Shown piece by piece: positions 53,163-60,137 of a stretch of DNA of 64,000 bases. Position 1 is the stretch's first letter; each line of letters begins with the position of its first letter. A program made the position numbers and the translations under genes. The notes beneath the pieces are model-generated. The model had not been told where the DNA came from, did no database searches, and was given only the letters and a program-made list of their open reading frames with translations. The DNA comes from Halopseudomonas xinjiangensis (lineage in GTDB: Bacteria > Pseudomonadota > Gammaproteobacteria > Pseudomonadales > Pseudomonadaceae): contig DRFO01000043.1 in the NCBI GenBank assembly GCA_011050525.1, positions 62,001 through 126,000 of the forward strand, in the 5' to 3' direction.

Positions 53163-53396
53163 ATGGATATTGAGAACACCAGGGATAGAGCCAAAGTTGA
53201 ATCCTTACGAAAGCACTCGCTTAGTCTTGTAAATCAAGGCTTGGCGGAAGAACATCAGAATTGGGATATAAAGTCCCCTTGGCACAATTCGAAATACGTT
53301 GAGAAGGCCACGGGGAACCAGTGGGTAATCTATCTACCAGATCAGGCCTGGCCTGGGGAGGTTAAGGTTTTAAATGCGCACGTCGCAATCACATAA
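53163..53396 (+). CDS. Cassette 3: hypothetical protein
   Basis: A 77-residue hydrophilic protein (MDIENTRDRAKVESLRKHS … WVIYLPDQAWPGEVKVLNAHVAIT) without membrane segments or a recognised domain. The ATG is 17 bp after the cassette boundary; the stop overlaps the R'' box of attC 4. Confidence 0.6.
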   Translation: MDIENTRDRAKVESLRKHSLSLVNQGLAEEHQNWDIKSPWHNSKYVEKATGNQWVIYLPDQAWPGEVKVLNAHVAIT

Positions 53397-53454
53397 CAAT
53401 CAAATTATGTACGCGCGTTTCACGCGTCGGGCGCCGCATATTTGGGCGTTATGT
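53391..53454 (+). repeat. attC site 4 (64 bp)
   Basis: R''-like ACATAAC (53391-53397) and R' GTTATGT (53448-53454) enclose ACGCG…CGCGT arms. Shorter and different in sequence from sites 2, 3, 5 and 6, so this cassette probably came from another host lineage. Confidence 0.75.
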
Positions 53455-53478
53455 TCAGCGCATTCTGGGAGGCCGTTT

Positions 53479-53763
53479 GTGACAATCCAAATAATCTTGG
53501 CTTCCCTGGCAGTAATTTGGAACCTGCTTCCCTTCGTTTTGCTTCTATGGCTCTGGAACGATCAGCCTCGCCACAGGTACCTCATGGCGATCTTCTTCGG
53601 TATTAGCGTGCTTTTCTATGCTTTGATGTATTGGTCATCTGAAGGAAGTTACTTCTTTGTACCAATTTTGATCTATGCATTCCTGATTGTGTTGTCCACG
53701 TGGATGCTAGCTTCGAATACTCTTTTTCGTACAGCGGCTCAGCGTGACCGCAAGGTGTTGTGA
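53479..53763 (+). CDS. Cassette 4: small membrane protein
   Basis: A 94-residue protein with three predicted helices (about residues 3-24, 34-50 and 56-77) and a basic C-terminus. The GTG at 53479 is preceded by GGGAGG 6 nt upstream; the longer open frame would include the attC site and is rejected. No family recognised. Confidence 0.6.
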   Translation: MTIQIILASLAVIWNLLPFVLLLWLWNDQPRHRYLMAIFFGISVLFYALMYWSSEGSYFFVPILIYAFLIVLSTWMLASNTLFRTAAQRDRKVL

Positions 53764-53781
53764 TGTGCGGACGAAGAAATT

Positions 53782-53859
53782 ACATAACAATCGGCTGCAC
53801 GGCGACCGATTCTCCGCCGCTCCGCGGCTACAAACCGGCGCGTGAGCCGGGCGTTAGAC
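53782..53859 (+). repeat. attC site 5 (78 bp)
   Basis: R''-like ACATAAC (53782-53788) and R' GTTAGAC (53853-53859) with core CCGCTCCGCGGCTACAA, the host-type attC. Confidence 0.88.
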
Positions 53860-54020
53860 CTCGCACTTCGATAGAGAGCACATACAGTGTCAGCCGGGCT
53901 CAACGGGCGCCCACCTCGCGAAAGCATTAGCACCTGATCTCGCAAGCTCATCGCTTGCATACCTTCCTTGACCAATAGCAAGATGGTCAATCGCCACTGC
54001 AGTTGGTATGCGTTCGCATC

Positions 54021-54493
54021 ATGTTGAAAAATCCAGAACTGCCAATGGGCTGTTCCTCTGCAGCCCTTGTTCTGCGTGAGGCTAAGCGCCTACATCGCAT
54101 AGCAAAGTCTGATTCCCCTTCATCGTCATTACCGATGCTGCGGCGAGTTCTTTCAGCGGAGTCCTGCACGGTATAACCTTGCCTGAGGCGTTTCGCGCTC
54201 GCGGCAGCGTACAACGAAAGCACCTTCTACGGTTGTTGGCCAATGAAGCCGGCTTTTTAAGCTGGGAGACGTATCGACCAGCCTTGTGCAGCATCCCACC
54301 ATCCGAGTTGGATTCGTTCATCCTGCTCGAAAGGGGGTGGGCTTTTGCCCACAACTGGTTTCCTTCAGAGGAACAGACCCAGGCACAAGTCGCCAAGGTC
54401 GGCGGACGTGTATTGCGAATCGGTCGCCACGCTGTGGCACTGACTACCCAGCAAGTAGACGACCACTACCAGTTCGGTGGAAGCCATGGCTGA
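54021..54493 (+). pseudogene. Frameshifted gene in cassette 5
   Basis: Two frames together give one continuous protein. From ATG 54021 the first frame reads …LREAKRLHRIAKSDSP…LPMLRRVLSA and then stops at 54174; the next frame carries on as GVLHGITLPEAFRARG…KHLLRLLANEAGFLSWETYRP. This matches from memory a family whose members read through as RRLL…VLRGISLPEL…KHLLR…EAGFASWE. A one-base loss (or two-base gain) near 54155 explains the break. Function unknown. The 160 bp before the ATG contain no gene that I can support. Confidence 0.65.
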
Positions 54494-54689
54494 AACAGTT
54501 TTCGCATCCGCAAGCCTGCTTGCGATCCTTGCTTGGCTATCTTTGGCGTTGGCTCTGATCGTCGGTCGGCCAGCCCTCATGTCAAACTTTATGCAACGCG
54601 TTCGCCTTGACGTACGTACCTTAAAGCGTACACTTGGTGGGAAATTGTTCACGCAAGAGGTGCGTCATGACGGGAATCACAGCAACTGA
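54486..54689 (+). CDS. Possible small single-helix membrane protein
   Basis: A 67-residue open frame with one convincing helix (ASASLLAILAWLSLALALIVG, read in parts) and a basic tail. The ATG at 54486 has GGTGGAAG just upstream and overlaps the end of the frameshifted gene. The 3' part overlaps the promoter and first codons of the antitoxin gene, which weakens the case. No family recognised. Confidence 0.35.
   Translation: MAETVFASASLLAILAWLSLALALIVGRPALMSNFMQRVRLDVRTLKRTLGGKLFTQEVRHDGNHSN
54607..54634 (+). promoter_or_regulatory. Promoter of the toxin-antitoxin pair
   Basis: TTGACG (54607-54612) and TACACT (54629-54634) with a 16 bp spacer, 32 bp before the antitoxin ATG. Repeated GTAC steps (CGTACGTAC … GCGTACAC) inside the promoter resemble the TGTACA-type operators bound by YefM. 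Toxin-antitoxin cassettes usually carry their own promoter. Confidence 0.55.
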
Positions 54690-54909
54690 GGCGCGCAGCA
54701 ACCTTTATCGGTTGATTGACGAGACCGCCGAGTCCCACCAACCAATCGTCATCATGGGTAAGCGGAACAAAGCCGTCCTGGTTTCCGAGGAAGACTGGTC
54801 AGCTATTCAGGAAACACTTTACCTGCTCTCCGTGCCTGGTATGCGGGAGTCTATTCGTGAGGGGATGGATACCCCCGTGGATGAATGCGATGAGGAGCTG
54901 GACTGGTGA
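54667..54909 (+). CDS. yefM: YefM-family antitoxin
   Basis: An 80-residue antitoxin of the Phd/YefM family: the N-terminal dimerisation and DNA-binding part reads TGITATEARSNLYRLIDETAE and the middle HQPIVIMGKRNKAVLVSEEDW, with an acidic C-terminal tail (DTPVDECDEELDW) that would wrap the toxin. ATG 54667 has AGAGG 7 nt upstream. It neutralises the YoeB-type toxin and, together with it, represses the promoter just upstream. Confidence 0.9.
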   Translation: MTGITATEARSNLYRLIDETAESHQPIVIMGKRNKAVLVSEEDWSAIQETLYLLSVPGMRESIREGMDTPVDECDEELDW

Positions 54910-55169
54910 CATGGAAGTTGGTTTACACCAAGCAAGCACAGAAAGATGCAAAGAAGTTGGCCTCAAGCGGCCTCAAACCAAAAGCCCAGGAACTGTTAGC
55001 GCTGATAGGGGAAGATCCCTACCGCAAGTCGCCTCCGTTTGAGAAGCTCATTGGTGATCTTGCGGGGGCCTATTCACGCCGCATCAATATTCAGCACCGT
55101 CTGGTTTACCAGGTGCTCGAAGACGAGCAGGTGGTGAAAGTCCTCAGGCTCTGGAGCCACTACGAATAA
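54906..55169 (+). CDS. yoeB: YoeB/Txe-family toxin
   Basis: An 87-residue ribosome-dependent mRNA endonuclease of the RelE/YoeB fold. Conserved features: KQAQKDAKKL, the PFEKLIGDLAGAYSRRI loop, QHRLVYQV with the catalytic Arg-His region, and the terminal LWSHYE (YoeB ends in a similar RYHY). GTG 54906 overlaps the antitoxin stop by 4 nt. In integron arrays such pairs are thought to stabilise the array against cassette loss. Confidence 0.9.
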   Translation: MTWKLVYTKQAQKDAKKLASSGLKPKAQELLALIGEDPYRKSPPFEKLIGDLAGAYSRRINIQHRLVYQVLEDEQVVKVLRLWSHYE

Positions 55170-55170
55170 T

Positions 55171-55248
55171 GCATAACAAATCGCTGTTGGCGGACAAGTT
55201 CTCCACCGCTCCGCGGCTACAAGCCAGCGCGTCAGCCGGGCGTTAAAT
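55171..55248 (+). repeat. attC site 6 (78 bp)
   Basis: R'' GCATAAC (55171-55177) and R' GTTAAAT (55242-55248) with core CCGCTCCGCGGCTACAA. It closes a 1.4 kb cassette that holds the frameshifted gene and the toxin-antitoxin pair, long for a single cassette. Confidence 0.9.
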
Positions 55249-55262
55249 TCGAAGGCAACGTT

Positions 55263-55604
55263 GTGCCACTAAGGAATGTGCTTGGAATTATCGTATTCGG
55301 CCACGCTGCTTTTGTAGCTATTCAGCTGGCCTCAAACTTCGATGACCTCAAGCAATCGACAGCGGCCTTTGCAGCACCTGAAGACCCGTTCTGGTTTCTT
55401 TCAGGTCTCATTGTTTTTAATGCTTTGATAGTCATTGCGGCGGTCAGTCTTGGAACCTATTTGATGGGGGCGAAAGACCTCAAGGTTGTGTACGTGCTGC
55501 CTCTTGCAATTGTAGCGATGCTTTATGGCGGTTATAGTCTGGCAATTGCCGCGGGTGCTTTTGGTCTATGTCTTCTGGAGCGGTATCAGTCCAATGAAAT
55601 TTAA
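55263..55604 (+). CDS. Cassette 6: membrane protein
   Basis: A 113-residue protein with about three hydrophobic helices (residues 5-22, 44-66 and 75-103) separated by the polar stretch FDDLKQSTAAFAAPEDPFW. No family recognised. The GTG start is 21 bp inside the cassette; the TAA stop lies in the R'' box of the truncated last attC. Confidence 0.6.
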   Translation: MPLRNVLGIIVFGHAAFVAIQLASNFDDLKQSTAAFAAPEDPFWFLSGLIVFNALIVIAAVSLGTYLMGAKDLKVVYVLPLAIVAMLYGGYSLAIAAGAFGLCLLERYQSNEI

Positions 55605-55605
55605 C
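55599..55605 (+). repeat. Truncated attC site 7 (R'' box only)
   Basis: ATTTAAC fits RYYYAAC and overlaps the stop of the cassette 6 gene exactly as in the other cassettes. The following 32 bp up to the next core gene contain neither a stem nor an R' box, so the right part of the site is deleted and the array ends here. Confidence 0.5.
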
Positions 55606-55637
55606 AAGACGCACCAATACGCAGCACGAGCCACACC

Positions 55638-56357
55638 ATGATCGATAAAACCGCCATAATTCTCGGCGTCTCAGGCTCAGTCGGCCAGGCTCTTCTCGAC
55701 GAGCTAATACACTGCCCCGCTTTTAACCAAATCATTGCCTTGACCCGGCGGCCGCTTGACCAACCAGCTGACTCGAAAGTAGAGCAGCGGCTGGTGCCAG
55801 ATATGACCCCAAGCAACCTTGAACAAGCCGTTATTGATGCATTGGCCGATTGCGGCGACGATGCCGTTGGCTTCAGCGTTCTGGGCGTGGGGGCAGGTAC
55901 GGCGAAGCTTTCCCTGGCGGAGCACCGCGCGGTGGATGTTGAGCTTAACGCTGCCTTTGCGCGAGGCTTGAAGGCGTCCGGCAAAGTGCAGCATCTGGCC
56001 TTTATGTCGGCAATAGGCGCCAATATCAATGCAAGAACCAGCGGCTCGGGTGCTGCAGGCATGCCGCGCTATTCACGGGTCAAAGGTGAAGCGGAGGCGG
56101 CGGTACTCGACCAGGGCCCCGCGATTGTGAGCATCTTTCGGCCATCGATGATTATCGGCTCCAGGCACACACCCAAAATACTTTCGACTGTTCTGCCGCT
56201 GTTGGCGCCACTTACGCCCGCCAGGTATCGCTCCATACGCACCACTGAAATCGCGCAGGCGATGGTAGCTGCTGCCCTGCGGACCCCGGGGAAAAGTGGA
56301 ATCTATAACTATTCGGAAATGATGGGACTGATTTCTGAAGGCAGAAGCGGTAATTGA
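55638..56357 (+). CDS. NAD(P)-binding TIP30/atypical SDR-like protein
   Basis: A 239-residue protein with the dinucleotide motif AIILGVSGSVGQALLDELI at the N-terminus and the atypical SDR layout of the Htatip2/TIP30 group: FSVLGVGAG, HLAFMSAIGAN, YSRVKGEAE (YxxxK) and FRPSMIIGSR. Relatives are described as NAD(P)-binding or nucleoside-diphosphate-sugar epimerase-like; substrate unknown. Base composition is again core-like, marking the return to the chromosome backbone. Confidence 0.85.
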   Translation: MIDKTAIILGVSGSVGQALLDELIHCPAFNQIIALTRRPLDQPADSKVEQRLVPDMTPSNLEQAVIDALADCGDDAVGFSVLGVGAGTAKLSLAEHRAVDVELNAAFARGLKASGKVQHLAFMSAIGANINARTSGSGAAGMPRYSRVKGEAEAAVLDQGPAIVSIFRPSMIIGSRHTPKILSTVLPLLAPLTPARYRSIRTTEIAQAMVAAALRTPGKSGIYNYSEMMGLISEGRSGN

Positions 56358-56408
56358 AGCCGCCCCGCAGGGGGAAGGGCGCGCAATTGATAGCTGACCG
56401 CTGCGGCT

Positions 56409-56435
56409 GGGCGTTCGGATTAAACCCGAGCGCCC
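56409..56435. terminator. Hairpin between the TIP30-like gene and the OYE remnant
   Basis: A 10 bp stem with one mismatch (GGGCGTTCGG / CCGAGCGCCC) and a 7 nt loop ATTAAAC. It lies between two convergent reading directions and probably ends transcription from both sides; no long T-run. Confidence 0.5.
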
Positions 56436-56454
56436 TATTGCCGTTAGAGCGCCC

Positions 56455-56640
56455 TCAACTCAGGTCTGGATAATCGGTGTAGCCCTTGGCACCGCCACCG
56501 CAGAACGTGCTGGCATCCAGCTTGTTCCACTCGGCGTCGGCACCGGGCTGCCCTGCCAATTCATCTGATAGACGTATGAGGCTAACCTCCGCAGGATCAA
56601 GCTGGTACTTGATCTTCCCAGGGAAGAGCAAACCAAATTT
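56455..56640 (-). pseudogene. C-terminal remnant of an Old Yellow Enzyme (NemA/XenB-like)
   Basis: The last codons read DAEWNKLDASTFCGGGAKGYTDYPDLS and stop (quoted region 56455-56550), matching the NemA-type ending FYGGGAEGYTDYP. Only about 35 residues are family-like. Upstream the frame stays open as FGLLFPGKIKYQLDPAEVSL, which is not OYE sequence and belongs to the duplicated segment that borders the island. The rest of the gene (over 300 residues) is missing, so this is a deletion or insertion scar. Confidence 0.7.
56575..56638 (-). repeat. Left copy of an inverted ~62 bp duplication
   Basis: Read on the minus strand, this segment aligns by hand with the plus strand at 58113-58173 at about 84% identity, including the shared block CTTCCCTGGGA/TTTCCCTGGGA and ACCAGCTTGATC. 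The two copies face each other across 1.47 kb. Both can be read as a FPG(K/T)…QLD peptide, so the repeat may be the remains of a coding sequence. Confidence 0.8.
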
Positions 56641-57178
56641 ACTGGGGCAGGATCGTGTTCAGATACTCGTCACGATCAAATCCATCCAGCACATAGTGAC
56701 GCATTTCCGATTCGACGGCCGACGCCGGTAAGGCAAGAAACCTCTGTTTTCGACGTTCGGCTTGGGAGGCCTCTGCCATCAAATCGGCTGCAACGCAGTT
56801 TATATTGGTCTCGCAGAGGTTGTCGCCGCCTTGGGACAGCTGATCTACGACCTGCGTGTAGCAAGTCTTGGCAAGTGATAGTGGCTCACCGAGACGCTCT
56901 TTGAGCAGGCAACGAAGAAAGCGGTATTCAGAATTTCCGGGGGCTAGAGTCAGGGCGGCTTCGATGTCAGCCAACGCTTGTTGAAACTGCTGGCTCTGGA
57001 TATGGGTGTTCGCCTCAGACACGAAAATCGCAGGCGCCTGGGATGCCTGGGGCAGGCCTTCGTTCGGGGCGGAGAACTGCTCGGGCGCTAGGGTCTCATC
57101 GCCGTTTTCGGCAGTGCCTGCCGTACCGATAAGGCAGCCCAATAACAAAACGAGGCCGCCCGCCTTATTCATAATCAT
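56639..57178 (-). CDS. Exported TPR-like protein beside the PAAR gene
   Basis: A 179-residue protein with an N-terminal signal sequence (AGGLVLLLGCLIGTAGTA; a lipobox-like LLGC is present) and a helical region EANTHIQSQQFQQALADIEAALTLAPGNSEYRFLRCLLKERLG (described in parts) that looks like one or two TPR-type repeats. No firm family. It overlaps the next gene upstream by 14 nt. As a periplasmic protein in a PAAR locus it could be an immunity or accessory protein; this is inference. Confidence 0.6.
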   Translation of the reverse strand: MIMNKAGGLVLLLGCLIGTAGTAENGDETLAPEQFSAPNEGLPQASQAPAIFVSEANTHIQSQQFQQALADIEAALTLAPGNSEYRFLRCLLKERLGEPLSLAKTCYTQVVDQLSQGGDNLCETNINCVAADLMAEASQAERRKQRFLALPASAVESEMRHYVLDGFDRDEYLNTILPQ

Positions 57179-57617
57179 CTTTCTTCCACGACTCTCCCGT
57201 CACAGCTATTGTTCGAGGGGAAGGGATGACTTTTTCATCTGTGATTACGTAGTTCGGCATACGAGCTACGGCTGGAACAAATATGTTTTCGATGAGGTGA
57301 GCGGTTTTGGATTTTTTCTGGTCGCAGCCCTCGCGATACTGCAAATACCATTCGTTCCTGTTGGCAAAAGGAAACGCAAAATCAGGGATCTGAACATCCT
57401 CCCTGGCTCCTTTTTTCCACTCGCCTCGGAGCACCTTTGCAACTGAGTTTATGACCTCTTCCGCTTCTGCTGGGGTGCGGTCGTCCCAGTCAAAAATGAC
57501 TTTTTGTATACATTCCTGCCTGGAATAGGTGGGCTCGCCATCAGCGGCGTAAATGTAGCCCATACCCATGGTTATTAACGTGAATACAGCCAGTACGGAT
57601 TTAAACTTACCGGCCAT
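57165..57617 (-). CDS. Exported hypothetical protein of the PAAR island
   Basis: A 150-residue protein with a signal peptide (SVLAVFTLITMGMGYIYA, cleavage after AYA-like AA). The mature part is hydrophilic with two cysteines (QECIQKV and YREGCDQKK) that could form a periplasmic disulfide. No family recognised. It lies between the PAAR gene and the TPR-like gene on the same strand. A short effector or an immunity protein are both possible. Confidence 0.6.
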   Translation of the reverse strand: MAGKFKSVLAVFTLITMGMGYIYAADGEPTYSRQECIQKVIFDWDDRTPAEAEEVINSVAKVLRGEWKKGAREDVQIPDFAFPFANRNEWYLQYREGCDQKKSKTAHLIENIFVPAVARMPNYVITDEKVIPSPRTIAVTGESWKKDDYE

Positions 57618-57650
57618 ATGCGTTTACCCTTTGATCGCGGTACCAGCATC

Positions 57651-57929
57651 CTAATTACCGATGCTGATAGTTCCCTGCGCTACAAGTAAATTGGATCCTG
57701 GCGGGCATCCGCAGGCCACATGGTCACCAGCTCTTGCTGCGGGCCCTGCTGGTAAATCTACCGTTCTGCCTCCTACCGCAACAATTTCACCTATGCCTTT
57801 TTTACAAGCCGGGCAGGTTGCCTTATGGCCGACAGAGCTAGCGACGAGGCCGTCGAAAAGTAGGCCGTCGTTACCTTCGATAACGACACCCCCGGTTGAG
57901 GTTTTTGAGCCGATTCCTATGCCAAGCAT
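57651..57929 (-). CDS. Orphan PAAR-domain protein
   Basis: A 92-residue PAAR protein, the sharpened tip that sits on the VgrG spike of type VI secretion systems. The family pattern is visible: SKTSTGGVVIEG, VGHKATCPACKKGIGEIV with the CPAC pair, DLPAGPAARAGDHVACGC, and the glycine-rich end. ATG 57929 has GGGAG 11 nt upstream. No VgrG or sheath genes are in the window, so this is an orphan tip, which often delivers effectors encoded next to it. Confidence 0.88.
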   Translation of the reverse strand: MLGIGIGSKTSTGGVVIEGNDGLLFDGLVASSVGHKATCPACKKGIGEIVAVGGRTVDLPAGPAARAGDHVACGCPPGSNLLVAQGTISIGN

Positions 57930-58112
57930 ATGTGTGAACACTCCCTGTATGAGATTTAGCTTGCTACCACGCCCATGGTGGCTGACAAACCAATCATACC
58001 TGCCGCAGAAGCGAGGGCGATTCGCAATGGGCCATACTGGTACCTAGCACACATTTCTGATGTGTCGAGCCGGTGCGCAGCCGGCAATCTAACGTATTCA
58101 CCGCGGTCTGGG

Positions 58113-58173
58113 TTTGGTTTGGTTTTCCCTGGGACGGTCAAGCACCAGCTTGATCTGCAGAAGGTAGCCTGAT
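58113..58173 (+). repeat. Right copy of the inverted ~62 bp duplication
   Basis: The partner of 56575-56638. The reading frame in this copy is broken by a one-base gap after the QLD codons. The surrounding non-coding stretch 57930-58261 holds no other gene that I can support; a minus-strand open frame ending …GPLRIALASAAGMIGLSATMG may be another gene fragment. Confidence 0.8.
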
Positions 58174-58261
58174 AATGCGGCGTTGGCTGATAGCTTTGGG
58201 TATCGAGCTGTTGCTCGACAGTCCCAGGGGTAACCAATCCAGATGCTGGCTACCGATCACA

Positions 58262-60004
58262 CTAGGCAACCTCCGCCTGCGGCGCTCTTTTCAGATTTCC
58301 CAGCGTGTTGAAGGCAATATGCGTGCTGGGGAATACCTCGCTGATCTGCTCCGTCAGCCAGTCGGTATCAGCCAGTTGATCCATCAGCGGGCCTTTGACC
58401 TCGGCCAGATGCACTTGCACGTCGCGCTCGGCCAGCCCTTCGGTAATTTCGCTGAGCATGTCCAGGCCGGTTCCGTCGATATGATTGACGGCGGAGAGGA
58501 TCAGCAGCATTTCGCGCGTGTCAGGATACTCATTGAAAGCCTGAAGGATTGCCTGCTCAATGGCCTTGGAATTGGCAAAGAAAATATTTTCGTCGACCCG
58601 CAGCGCCAGCACATGCGGCTCGATTTCCACCAGATGACGCTTGGTGCTGCGAAAATACTGGGTGCCCGGGACGCGCCCGACTATGGCGACGTGCGGGCGG
58701 CTGCCGCGCCACAGCTGGGAGACAATTGACAGACACACGCCCAGAACGATGCCACCCTCTATTCCCAGTACCAGCACGCCGATGGCGGTGCTCAGCAGCG
58801 TAATGCCTTCGGCCCGGTCATAACGCCAGGCGCGCCTGAGGCTGTTCAGATCAATCAGTGGCGTGACGGCCACCAGGATGATCACCGCCAGCACGACCAG
58901 CGGCAGATGGCCGAACAGGGGAGCGATGCTCAGCAGAATCCCGGCGATTATGGCGGCGGCAATAACCCCAGCCAGGGGCGTATTGGCGCCAGCCTCGATG
59001 TTCACCACTGACCGGGAAAACCCACCGCACACCGCGAAGCCGCCGGACAGGCTGGCGCCCAGATTGGCCGCGCCAAGGCCAAGCAGTTCCCGGTCCGCAT
59101 CAATGCTCTGGCGCTTGCGCCGCGCCAGCGATTGAGCCAGGGACACGCTCTCGACAAAACTGACCAGACTGATCAGCACGGCGGGCAACAGCAACGACCG
59201 CAGGTCGCTCACCCCTGGGGTAACCCAGCTGAACGCCGGAAGGCCCGCGGGCAGCGCGCCGACTACAGGCACGCCTGCCTCGGCAAGATTCCATCCCGCC
59301 GTGGCTGCCAGGGCTATGCCAACCACCAGAATGGGTGCCAACCGGGCAAGCAGGATGGCCGCGCCGGGGGCCAACCCCGCACGCTGCAGGTGGCCGGAAA
59401 GCGCGGTGCGCGCATACAGAAGCCAGAGAATTGCCGCCAGACCAATACCCAGTACCAGACTGTTGACCGGCTCCCACCGCGACAGCATCTCGCCTGGTGT
59501 GGAAGGCATATTTGCCAGGCCCAGCAGATGCGGAAGCTGGCTGAGGATAATCAGAATTGCAGCGCCACTGATAAAGCCGCTGATGACCGGGTGACTAAGA
59601 AAATTGGCCAGAAAGCCCAGCTTGAGCAAGCCAAGTACAAACAGCATGACCCCCGATAGCAGCGCCAGCCAGATCGCCAGTTGCAGATAATGCTCGGTCC
59701 CCGCTAGTGCCAGCGGTGCCAGAAGAGTAGCCGTCATCAACCCGGTTACTGCGACGGGACCTACGGACAGGCTCATGCTGCTGCCGAACAGGGCGTAGCC
59801 AATCAGCGGCAGAATGCTCGCATACAGGCCGACTTCCACCGGCAATCCGGCCAGCATCGCATAGGCCATGCTCTGTGGAATGATCATCACGCTGACCACC
59901 ACGCCAGCGGTCAGATCGCCGCTTAACCAGGCGCGACGATAGTGTCGCAGCCAGGCAAGATATCCGGTACCGCCTGGCGGCTTGAGCCTGGGATTCTCGC
60001 GCAT
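58262..60004 (-). CDS. SulP family inorganic anion transporter
   Basis: A 580-residue SLC26/SulP transporter. The hydrophobic domain (about residues 20-420) has the family start DLTAGVVVSVMIIPQSMAYAMLAGLPVEVGLYAS (read in parts), GFISGAAILI, and NIGAS-like NLGASLSGGF; the C-terminal STAS domain (about residues 440-560) contains the SAVNHIDGTGLDML loop. Substrates of the family include sulfate, bicarbonate and dicarboxylates. ATG 60004 with GAGGA 5 nt upstream is chosen; the longer frame to 60169 overlaps the divergent SDR gene. Confidence 0.93.
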   Translation of the reverse strand: MRENPRLKPPGGTGYLAWLRHYRRAWLSGDLTAGVVVSVMIIPQSMAYAMLAGLPVEVGLYASILPLIGYALFGSSMSLSVGPVAVTGLMTATLLAPLALAGTEHYLQLAIWLALLSGVMLFVLGLLKLGFLANFLSHPVISGFISGAAILIILSQLPHLLGLANMPSTPGEMLSRWEPVNSLVLGIGLAAILWLLYARTALSGHLQRAGLAPGAAILLARLAPILVVGIALAATAGWNLAEAGVPVVGALPAGLPAFSWVTPGVSDLRSLLLPAVLISLVSFVESVSLAQSLARRKRQSIDADRELLGLGAANLGASLSGGFAVCGGFSRSVVNIEAGANTPLAGVIAAAIIAGILLSIAPLFGHLPLVVLAVIILVAVTPLIDLNSLRRAWRYDRAEGITLLSTAIGVLVLGIEGGIVLGVCLSIVSQLWRGSRPHVAIVGRVPGTQYFRSTKRHLVEIEPHVLALRVDENIFFANSKAIEQAILQAFNEYPDTREMLLILSAVNHIDGTGLDMLSEITEGLAERDVQVHLAEVKGPLMDQLADTDWLTEQISEVFPSTHIAFNTLGNLKRAPQAEVA

Positions 60005-60137
60005 TCGGTTCCTCGTTGATCGGTGCATCCGCTTCGTTGTGCAGTGTAACGCAAGGGCGGCACTGGAGCCCGTCGGTGCTTTGCCTGATACTGGCAAGCG
60101 GACTGAACGAAGCCAAGACATAGGAGTAAAGACCAAG

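Larger units (their letters stand above)
52187..55605 (+). other. Integron gene-cassette array without integrase in view (CALIN-like)
   Basis: Six attC sites and a truncated seventh delimit small cassettes, all in the same orientation. Sites 2, 5 and 6 are each 78 bp and share the core CCGCTNCGCGGCTACAA, with site 3 related; such similarity is typical of sedentary chromosomal integrons, whose attC sites are species-specific. Site 1 (59 bp) and site 4 (64 bp) are of other types. No IntI gene or attI/Pc region is visible within the window. Base composition of the cassettes is lower in GC than the flanking core genes. Confidence 0.85.

Noticed and set aside
57956-58237. Minus-strand open frame as a real gene
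   Set aside because: It crosses the inverted duplication, has no ribosome site, and only its C-terminal end looks protein-like; at most a gene fragment.
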